From NCBI RefSeq assembly GCF_020510625.1, contig NZ_CP075191.1, forward strand, positions 1,402,001-1,466,000: a stretch of 64,000 nucleotides of DNA, written 5' to 3'. A program made the translations under genes and the position numbers. Below are positions 56,007 to 64,000 of the stretch, one piece after another. The DNA comes from Ferribacterium limneticum (GTDB lineage: Bacteria > Pseudomonadota > Gammaproteobacteria > Burkholderiales > Rhodocyclaceae). The stretch's first letter is position 1; every line of letters begins with the position of its first letter. The notes under the pieces were generated by a model, which worked only from the letters and a program-made list of their open reading frames with translations, made no database searches and was not told the DNA's origin.

Positions 56007-56939
56007 CTAGTCGACGAGTTCGCTGATCAGTTTTGGTGCGGCGATCCCGTTGGCGGGCAGGCCAACGCTGGCTTGATAGCGTTTGAGCAAGTTGGCACTG
56101 GTCTGGCCGAAGATGCCATCTGCCTTGATGGCGACGCCTTGGGCTGAAAGCCCGAGTTGCAGCAGCCGCACGTCCAGACCGCGGGCCAGTGGGGTTTGCA
56201 GGGCGATGCTGCGCGTTCCTGGTTGCGGACCGTCGTAGCAGCCCGGGGGCGTTGCACGTAGCGTGGCCTGTGAGATTTCCTCGCCACGAACTACCAGCGG
56301 CAAAGCCAAGCCCCAATAGCCTTGTTCGATCAGGCGCAAAAACGCGTCCATGCGATAGGTGGTGCCATGCAGATCGCTGCGTCGATGATTGGCCAGCCAT
56401 GAACGCCGAATCTCAAGATAGGCCTTGATCCAGGCGCGCTCACCAATTGTCGCGAGCGGGCCGGATTGCTGGTTGGTCAACTCCCGCAAGGCTTTCCATG
56501 AGCCATGCACCCAGCTGTCGTAGACCACGGCGACACCCAGCGCCGATTTGATGCCGAAGTTGTCGGCGGCTTTGGCCGCCGGTTGCCAATAAACTTCGTC
56601 GAAAAAGACATCCTGCGTTTCCCGCATGACCGGATCGTCGGCGGTGGCGCGCAGGAGATTGTGCAGGTAAAGGTCATCGTCGAGCGACAGGTCGCCGGCT
56701 TCAAAACGCGGCAGCCAGGCCGATAGCTTGTCGCCAAAGCGGGCGCCATCGTTGCCGCAATAGCGCTGCAGCAAGTCCAGCAGGTTCCCTGAGCAGAGCG
56801 TGGTTTGCGAGCGGCCGAAGGTAAGGTGGCCGGTGTCTCCGGGAATAACCGTGACGTTGCCGTAATGCCCGAGTACCGCCCCGGTTTCGAACAGATTGAC
56901 GATGGATTGGGCGGTTTGTTTCTGGGTTGGGGTTAGCAT
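56007..56939 (-). CDS. GH46 chitosanase-like hydrolase with C-terminal peptidoglycan-binding domain
   Basis: 310 residues from ATG 56939, with AAGGAG upstream. The N-terminal region resembles family-46 chitosanases: IVNLFETGAVLGHYG with candidate acid Glu18 and GDTGHLTFGRS with Asp35, 17 residues apart, similar to the E22/D40 spacing of Streptomyces chitosanase; then CSGNLLDLLQRY. Residues ~245-308 are a PG_binding_1 repeat (LDVRLLQLGLSAQGV, ADGIFGQTSANLL). No signal peptide is visible. Substrate could be a glucosamine polymer or peptidoglycan. Confidence 0.7.
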   Translation of the reverse strand: MLTPTQKQTAQSIVNLFETGAVLGHYGNVTVIPGDTGHLTFGRSQTTLCSGNLLDLLQRYCGNDGARFGDKLSAWLPRFEAGDLSLDDDLYLHNLLRATADDPVMRETQDVFFDEVYWQPAAKAADNFGIKSALGVAVVYDSWVHGSWKALRELTNQQSGPLATIGERAWIKAYLEIRRSWLANHRRSDLHGTTYRMDAFLRLIEQGYWGLALPLVVRGEEISQATLRATPPGCYDGPQPGTRSIALQTPLARGLDVRLLQLGLSAQGVAIKADGIFGQTSANLLKRYQASVGLPANGIAAPKLISELVD

Positions 56940-57042
56940 TTTTCGGCTCCTTCTGTGGGGTGGCAGCAAGGCGAAAGACTGCGGAATGTGCCGTTCAGCA
57001 TAGCACGCTGACATGTTGAGCTGACTGTTGAAAAGTGGCAAT

Positions 57043-57067
57043 AAAAAACCCGGCACACGGCCGGGTT
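57043..57067 (-). terminator. Rho-independent terminator of metY
   Basis: On the minus strand an 8-bp stem AACCCGGC/GCCGGGTT is followed by a run of six T residues. It lies just after the metY stop. Confidence 0.85.
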
Positions 57068-57085
57068 CCGAGGGAGCGAAAACGC

Positions 57086-58357
57086 TCAGGCGGCGTTCAG
57101 CGCCTGATCGAGGTCGGCGATCAGGTCGTCGACATGCTCAATACCGACTGACAGGCGGATCATGTCTTCGGAAACGCCGGCCTTGGCCAGTTCTTCCGGC
57201 GACAACTGGCGGTGCGTCGTCGAGGCCGGGTGGCAGGCCAGGGTCTTGCAGTCGCCGATGTTGACCAGACGGGTGACCAGCTTCAGGGCATCCTGGAACT
57301 TGCCGCCACCTTCGCGGCCACCCTTGACGCCGAAGTTCAGGATGCCGGAAGCGCGACCGCCCATGTACTTCTGGACCAGCGCGTGGTCCTTGTGGTCAGG
57401 CAGGCCGGCGTAGTTAACCCAGCTGCACTTCGGATGGTTCTGCAGGAACTGGGCGATCTTCAGGGAGTTTTCACAGATACGGTCCATGCGCAGGGCCAGC
57501 GTTTCGATGCCTTGCAGGATCAGGAAGGCGTTGAACGGGCTGATCGCGGCGCCCATGTTGCGCAGCGGCACGACGCGGGCGCGGCCGATGTAGGCGGCGG
57601 GGCCGAGGGCTTCGGTGTAGACGACGCCGTGGTAGGAGACGTCCGGCTCGTTGAGGCGCTTGAACTTGGCCTTGTGCTCGGCCCACGGGAATTTGCCGCT
57701 ATCGACGATGATGCCGCCGATGGAGTTGCCGTGGCCGCCGAGGTACTTGGTCAGCGCATGGACGACGATGTCGGCGCCGTGCTCGAACGGACGGCACAGG
57801 TAGGGCGAGGGCACGGTGTTGTCGACGATGACCGGTACGCCGTGCTTGTGGGCGACTTCGGCCAGCTTTTCGAAATCGACGACATTGCCCAGCGGGTTGC
57901 CGACGGATTCGCAGAAGACGGCCTTGGTCTTGCCGTCGATCAGCTTTTCGAAAGCCTGCGGGTCGCGGTAGTCGGCGAAGCGGACTTCGATGCCGTATTG
58001 CGGCAGGGTATGGGCGAACAGGTTGTAGGTGCCGCCGTACAGCGTGCTGGAAGTGACGATGTTGTCGCCGGCTTCGGTGATGGTCTGGATCGCGGCGGTA
58101 ATGGCCGCCATGCCGGAGGCCAGGCACAGCGCGGCAATGCCGCCTTCCATTTCGGCGACGCGCTTTTCCAGCACGTCCTGCGTCGGGTTCATGATGCGGG
58201 TGTAGATGTTGCCGGCGACCTTCAGGTCGAACAGGTCGGCGCCGTGCTGGGTGCTGTCGAAGGCGTAAGAGGTCGTCTGGTAAATCGGCACGGCCACGGC
58301 CTTGGTGGTCGGGTCAGGCGAGTAGCCGCCGTGGACGGCAATGGTTTCGATCTTCAT
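57086..58357 (-). CDS. metY: O-acetylhomoserine aminocarboxypropyltransferase (sulfhydrylase)
   Basis: 423 residues, a Cys/Met-metabolism PLP enzyme. Conserved stretches: AVHGGYSPDPTTKAVAVPIY, SYAFDSTQHGADLF, NPTQDVLEKRVAEMEGG, the PLP-lysine region HALTKYLGGHGNSIGG, and ACHPASTTHRQLSPEE. Makes homocysteine from O-acetylhomoserine and sulfide. ATG 58357 has AGAGAGA upstream; the frame to 58441 is not conserved. Its own terminator follows. Confidence 0.94.
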   Translation of the reverse strand: MKIETIAVHGGYSPDPTTKAVAVPIYQTTSYAFDSTQHGADLFDLKVAGNIYTRIMNPTQDVLEKRVAEMEGGIAALCLASGMAAITAAIQTITEAGDNIVTSSTLYGGTYNLFAHTLPQYGIEVRFADYRDPQAFEKLIDGKTKAVFCESVGNPLGNVVDFEKLAEVAHKHGVPVIVDNTVPSPYLCRPFEHGADIVVHALTKYLGGHGNSIGGIIVDSGKFPWAEHKAKFKRLNEPDVSYHGVVYTEALGPAAYIGRARVVPLRNMGAAISPFNAFLILQGIETLALRMDRICENSLKIAQFLQNHPKCSWVNYAGLPDHKDHALVQKYMGGRASGILNFGVKGGREGGGKFQDALKLVTRLVNIGDCKTLACHPASTTHRQLSPEELAKAGVSEDMIRLSVGIEHVDDLIADLDQALNAA

Positions 58358-58472
58358 GCGTGTCTCTCTTTGAGTTGTTGTTGAAAAAGGAAAGTCTTGA
58401 AACAGGCCTTCTAGCTTAGCGCGCCCGGCGACGAGCGCCAATAAGGATGTCTTCTATCCATATGCCTGAACG

Positions 58473-60407
58473 TCATGCTGCCGGTTCGGTAGCCTCTTCG
58501 TCCGGTGGAAATTCCCCGCTCGGGCTGCGCGCAGCCTTGATCAGGAAGCGGCCGGGGTCTAGCGCATCGACGAGGTCACGCTCAAGCGGCAGCGGCTCAC
58601 CTTCGAGCTGGCTGATCAGCAGATCGGCCATCAGCGCCGACCAGACGATGCCTCGGGCGCCAAAGCCCTGAACGCACCACAGGCCGGATTGGCGGGGAAT
58701 ATTGTGGAGGCGGGTGTTGGGGGTTGCGGTCATGGCGTCCGGCACGGCGCCGACAATGGGCATCCGGTCTGGCGACATCGGGCGGAAGCCGACGCGGCCG
58801 TGCAGGGTCGCCGGGTCGAGGCCGGCTGCGAAATCGGGCAGGGTCAGCCGGAGACGGGCCAGATTGTCGCGGTGGTCCGCCTCGCGTTCGGCAGGTTCAT
58901 CGTCCTCGTAGGAAAGAGAAGCGCCGATCAGCTGGGTGCCGTCAATGGCGGGTATGGCGTAGCCGATCTGGAAGAGCACGGTATTCAGCGGCTTGCCACC
59001 GGTTGCGGGCAGATGGCTGACCTGGCCGCGGCCGGAACGTTGCGGCAGCCAGGCGAACTGTTCGAAACGCGGGGCAGCAGCGCCGCTGGCCATGACCAAT
59101 ACGGGCGCTTCGGCCAGCAGCTTGCCATTGGCTTCGAGGGCATGCCATTGATCGTTGGTGCGAACGATCCGGTCGACTGCGGCATTGAAGTGCGTCGTGA
59201 TGCGCTCGGGAAAGGCGCTGAGAGCGGCCCGGCAGACCGAGGGCGGCTGCACCCAGCCACCGTTCGGGAACCACCAGCCCCCAATGCTTACTGGCTGGCC
59301 AAGCAGGCGACTTGCTGCGTCGGCCTCGACGAATCGCAGCAGTTCGGGTGGGAAGCCGAGTTGCTCGACGGCCCGCCGTTGTTGCGCTTCATGCTCGGGT
59401 TCGCGGGCGAGGTGCAGCACGCCACAGGGCGACCAGCGGGCTTCGGGCAGGGCGGCGAGCAGGGCACGGGTGGCCAGGAAACCAGCACGGGTGATGCGGG
59501 AAAGACGGTTGTCGTCGGCACTGGGCAAGGGGCGCAGCATGCCGGCCAGATTGCTGGAAGCGCCCTGGGCGGGAGCTTCGGCCTGCTCCAGTACCGTCAC
59601 CTGCCAGCCAGCAGCAGCCAGCGCATAGGCTGTGGTGCTGCCGGCAATGCCGGCGCCGATGACGATGGCCCGGCGATCGGTCGGGGCGACGTGGCGATCC
59701 GGGCGACGGGAGCGGAAGCGGCCGACCAGCATCTGCCGCTTACCCACTGGGCCGGGGCGTTTGGCGACTTCGAATTCAGCGTCCTTCAATGCCTGGCGGA
59801 CATGGCCGGCGACCGACCAGGTGGCGAGGGTTGCACCGGGCGCGGTCAGGCGGGCGAGCCCTTTGCAGAAATGCGGGGACCACAGCTCCGGATTCTTGGG
59901 CGGTGAAAAGCCGTCAAGGTAAAAGGCATCGACCGAGGCATCGATAGTGCGCAATTGCATTGCGGCGTCACCGAAGGTCAGGGTCAGGATGACCTGCCCG
60001 CCATCGAGATGCAGGCGGTGCATACCGGGCACCAACGGCGGCCATTTTTGCTGCAGTTCGGCCGCCAGCTCGGCGAATTCCGGCCAGGCCTGCTGGCAGG
60101 TGGCGAGGTCGGCCAGTGAGAACGGATGTTTCTCGAAGGAGATGAAGTGCAGCCGGCGGCAGCGTTGCGGATCATCACGCCAGGCCTGCCAGGTGGCCAG
60201 GAAATTCAGTCCGGTGCCGAAGCCGGTTTCGAGGATGACGAAACGGTCCTTGTCCTGCCAACGCTGCGGCAGTTCGTTGCCAGCCAGGAAGACATGCCTG
60301 GCCTGCGCCGGTCCGCCGAGGGCGGAGTGATAAACGTCGTCAAAGGCCGCCGAGTAGGGCGTGTCGTAGGCAACGAATTCGAGCCTGGCAGGCTGCAGTT
60401 TTTCCAC
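58473..60407 (-). CDS. mnmC: Bifunctional tRNA mnm5s2U biosynthesis protein MnmC
   Basis: 644 residues from GTG 60407 ([11 protein letters not shown]). The N-terminal methyltransferase domain (~1-230) shows [15 protein letters not shown] and [14 protein letters not shown]. The C-terminal FAD-dependent oxidase (~245-640) shows the dinucleotide motif [20 protein letters not shown]. It converts cmnm5s2U34 through nm5s2U to mnm5s2U in tRNA. The GTG overlaps the TAG of the upstream gene (TAGTG), so the two are coupled. C-terminal tail is Glu/Pro-rich. Confidence 0.93.
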   Translation of the reverse strand: MEKLQPARLEFVAYDTPYSAAFDDVYHSALGGPAQARHVFLAGNELPQRWQDKDRFVILETGFGTGLNFLATWQAWRDDPQRCRRLHFISFEKHPFSLADLATCQQAWPEFAELAAELQQKWPPLVPGMHRLHLDGGQVILTLTFGDAAMQLRTIDASVDAFYLDGFSPPKNPELWSPHFCKGLARLTAPGATLATWSVAGHVRQALKDAEFEVAKRPGPVGKRQMLVGRFRSRRPDRHVAPTDRRAIVIGAGIAGSTTAYALAAAGWQVTVLEQAEAPAQGASSNLAGMLRPLPSADDNRLSRITRAGFLATRALLAALPEARWSPCGVLHLAREPEHEAQQRRAVEQLGFPPELLRFVEADAASRLLGQPVSIGGWWFPNGGWVQPPSVCRAALSAFPERITTHFNAAVDRIVRTNDQWHALEANGKLLAEAPVLVMASGAAAPRFEQFAWLPQRSGRGQVSHLPATGGKPLNTVLFQIGYAIPAIDGTQLIGASLSYEDDEPAEREADHRDNLARLRLTLPDFAAGLDPATLHGRVGFRPMSPDRMPIVGAVPDAMTATPNTRLHNIPRQSGLWCVQGFGARGIVWSALMADLLISQLEGEPLPLERDLVDALDPGRFLIKAARSPSGEFPPDEEATEPAA

Positions 60408-60904
60408 TAGTGCAGGCGGGATGGGCGGCTGTTGCCGGGAGCGGGCGCTGGCTCGGTCGGCGCAGCGTAGTCCAGTGCCAGATTCCACTGTGCCTGTTCG
60501 GCGCCGGCCCGCAGCATGGCGCAGAGTGCCTGCAGCAGGTCGGGGGGCAGGCACAACTGGAAGCTGCGTTCCCGGCCTTCGCGGAAAGTCAGGCTGAAAT
60601 TGCCATCGCTCAGGGTGTCGAACTTGATCTCGCTGGTCAGCAAGGGCGACGAGCCCAGCGGATAGGTGGCGTTGTCGTCGCTGAACGGCTGTTCGAAGCT
60701 GGGTTGCTCGGCAACCTCAATCTCGGCCATCGCCGGCGCTGGTGTGGTCACCTTGCCAAGCAGGGCAGCCAGATGTGGCCATAACTCACGCAGGAAACGC
60801 CGGGTCAGCCAGACGCGATATTCCTCGTCAGCCTGCGTCGCGACGCGCAGGACCAGGCGGTCCTGCAGGTGGTCGTTGGCGATCTGCAACTGACGGATTT
60901 GCAT
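60407..60904 (-). CDS. Conserved hypothetical protein upstream of mnmC
   Basis: 165 residues from ATG 60904 ([20 protein letters not shown]). An N-terminal part with [20 protein letters not shown] and a C-terminal part [20 protein letters not shown]. No signal peptide or membrane helix. I do not recognise a family. Translational overlap with mnmC suggests co-expression. Confidence 0.7.
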   Translation of the reverse strand: MQIRQLQIANDHLQDRLVLRVATQADEEYRVWLTRRFLRELWPHLAALLGKVTTPAPAMAEIEVAEQPSFEQPFSDDNATYPLGSSPLLTSEIKFDTLSDGNFSLTFREGRERSFQLCLPPDLLQALCAMLRAGAEQAQWNLALDYAAPTEPAPAPGNSRPSRLH

Positions 60905-60933
60905 CTTCAGCAATCTTCAAGCGCAGCCACGCA

Positions 60934-62439
60934 TTACTCGGGACGCATGGAGGGGAAGAGAATGACATCGCGAATGGCTGCAGCATCCGTCAGCAGCATG
61001 ATCAGACGATCAATGCCGATCCCGCACCCACCGGTCGGTGGCAGGCCATACTCCAGCGCCCGAATGAAGTCAGCGTCGTAATACATCGCCTCTTCATCGC
61101 CGGCATCCTTCGCCTTCATCTGTTCCTGGAAGCGCGCTGCCTGGTCTTCGGCGTCATTCAACTCCGAGAAGCCATTGGCAATTTCACGCCCAACAATGAA
61201 CAATTCAAAGCGCTCGGTAATCTCCGGATTTGTATCCGAGGCACGGGCCAGCGGCGACACTTCGACCGGGTAGTCGATGATGAAAGTCGGTTCCCAGCAC
61301 TGGGCTTCGGCGCAAGCTTCGAACAGTTGCAGCTGAAGACTGCCGAGGCCGCCCGGCTTGAGCGGCTCGCCGAAGTGCTTGATCTTGGCCTTGAGGAATT
61401 CGGGATCGGCCAGCTCGGCATCACTGAATTCCGGATGCTGGCGCTGGATGGCCTGGTTGATGGTCAGGCGATGGAAAGGCTTGGACAGGTCGAGTTCACG
61501 GCCCTGATAGACGAAAACTTCCTTGCCCAGCGCCTCGCGGGCGGTGTGGCGGAGCAGGCCTTCGGTGAAGTCCATCAGCGTATGGTAGTTCGCGTACGCC
61601 TCGTAGAACTCCATCATCGTGAATTCCGGGTTGTGGCGCGGGCTCAAACCTTCGTTGCGGAAGTTGCGGTTGATTTCGAAAACCTTCTCGAAACCGCCAA
61701 CCACAAGGCGCTTCAGGTACAACTCCGGGGCGATGCGCAGGAACTGCTGCATGTCGAGCGCGTTGTGATGCGTGACAAACGGCTTGGCCGAGGCGCCGCC
61801 GGGGATCGGGTGCATCATCGGCGTTTCGACTTCCATGAAGCCGTGGCCGGTCATGAAATTGCGGATCGACGAGACGATGGCCGAACGGGCGCGGAAGGTG
61901 AAGCGCGTTTCCTCGTTCATGATCAGATCGACGTAACGCTGGCGATACTTCATTTCCTGGTCGGCCAGGCCGTGGAACTTGTCGGGCAGGGGGCGCAGCG
62001 ACTTGGTCAGCAGGCGGATTTCGCTGGCCTGGATTGACAGTTCGCCAGTCTTGGTCTTCATCAGGCTGCCGGTGACGCCGATGATGTCACCCAGGTCCCA
62101 GGTCTTGAAGTCGGCATAGACCTCTTCACCGACGCGGTCGCGGGTGATGTAAAGCTGGATGCGGCCGGACAGGTCCTGAATGGTGGCGAAGGATGCCTTG
62201 CCCATGACGCGCTTGAGCATCATGCGGCCGCCCAGCTTGACTTCAACCGGCAGACCTTCGAGTTCTTCCGCCGTCTTCTCGCCATAGCCTTCGAGGACCT
62301 TGGCCGCGGTGTTCTCGCGCTGGAAGTCGTTCGGGAAGGCTTTCCCGGTCTTGCGCCACTCGGCCAGTTTGGCGCGGCGCTCGGCGATGAGCTGGTTTTC
62401 GTCTTGCTGGACCGGGGCTTGCTGTTCGGGGTTGGACAT
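60934..62439 (-). CDS. lysS: Lysyl-tRNA synthetase (class II)
   Basis: 501 residues. Anticodon-binding OB domain (~60-180: [15 protein letters not shown]), class II motif 2 [20 protein letters not shown] and motif 3 [16 protein letters not shown]. Charges tRNA-Lys. ATG 62439 gives the usual start [20 protein letters not shown]; the longer frame to 62850 would overlap the divergent kinase gene and is rejected. Confidence 0.97.
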   Translation of the reverse strand: MSNPEQQAPVQQDENQLIAERRAKLAEWRKTGKAFPNDFQRENTAAKVLEGYGEKTAEELEGLPVEVKLGGRMMLKRVMGKASFATIQDLSGRIQLYITRDRVGEEVYADFKTWDLGDIIGVTGSLMKTKTGELSIQASEIRLLTKSLRPLPDKFHGLADQEMKYRQRYVDLIMNEETRFTFRARSAIVSSIRNFMTGHGFMEVETPMMHPIPGGASAKPFVTHHNALDMQQFLRIAPELYLKRLVVGGFEKVFEINRNFRNEGLSPRHNPEFTMMEFYEAYANYHTLMDFTEGLLRHTAREALGKEVFVYQGRELDLSKPFHRLTINQAIQRQHPEFSDAELADPEFLKAKIKHFGEPLKPGGLGSLQLQLFEACAEAQCWEPTFIIDYPVEVSPLARASDTNPEITERFELFIVGREIANGFSELNDAEDQAARFQEQMKAKDAGDEEAMYYDADFIRALEYGLPPTGGCGIGIDRLIMLLTDAAAIRDVILFPSMRPE

Positions 62440-62603
62440 GAAGAATCCTTGGATGCGATGAGTAAGCCGACTATGGCTTAGAATCCGTAATTTTCGCCGA
62501 TTACACCCGGTTGGAACAAGGGCAAAGCGTCCAAAATCCGCCTGCTGTGTGCTCGGTGCCTCAGGCAAAGTTGCCTGCGCATGAACAGAGTCGTGGGGGG
62601 CCA

Positions 62604-64000
<1,397 letters not shown>

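Overview
The window is about 60% GC, gene-dense and chromosomal. It reads as a betaproteobacterium, most likely Rhodocyclales (Dechloromonas/Azonexus-like). This is an inference from gene content: the bioA/bioF-H-C-D block, DUF2863 protein, NnrS, AcnB, an sdhCDAB-sdhE-gltA-odhAB-lpdA TCA block, many hybrid sensor kinases and a group-2 [NiFe] hydrogenase. I found no tRNA or rRNA gene, insertion sequence, prophage or CRISPR array.

Layout. 1-2352: YciI-like protein, septation protein YciB, an HD-GYP response regulator and a stand-alone Hpt protein. 2338-7733: biotin operon on the minus strand (bioA, then bioF-H-C-D) interrupted by an antitoxin/PIN-toxin pair that has its own palindrome. 7744-9875: a REP-like hairpin, a DUF2863 protein and YaaA. 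9903-13319: an exported double rhodanese and a Cache-type hybrid kinase. 13538-19138: the most unusual locus, a three-gene overlapping operon with a hydrogenase small subunit, a hydrogenase large subunit, and one polypeptide that joins a [NiFe]-hydrogenase maturation protease to a PAS/hybrid kinase/double receiver/Hpt module. 19272-23359: a lone PIN protein, DusC, a TrmB-like methyltransferase, a YkgJ-type Cys-cluster protein and a chemoreceptor. 23802-28935: AcnB, an exported solute-binding protein and a diguanylate cyclase. 29023-38823: assorted housekeeping and envelope genes (YaiI, MBL hydrolase, beta-helix protein, Psd, RlmF, NnrS, nitronate monooxygenase-like protein, porin, PstS-like protein, CBS protein). 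38820-54910: TruC, a CitE-like lyase, Mdh, a GntR regulator and the TCA block, then ZapE and a GNAT protein. 54950-64000: a secretin-domain protein, a GH46-like hydrolase with a peptidoglycan-binding domain, MetY, MnmC, LysS and the start of a further hybrid kinase whose first receiver is degenerate.

How it fits together. The TCA genes are cut into transcriptional segments by visible terminators. A perfect 16-bp palindrome in the mdh/gntR divergent gap is a likely operator for the GntR protein. The hydrogenase operon looks like a soluble H2-sensing complex: the small subunit has no Tat signal and the pair is co-encoded with a kinase. It departs from the textbook HupUV/HoxBC sensors as I know them, because the large subunit keeps a tail beyond the last nickel-ligand motif and the protease that would remove such a tail is fused to the kinase. 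I regard this as the best candidate for an undescribed system. All functions here are inferred from reading the sequence; no database search was possible.
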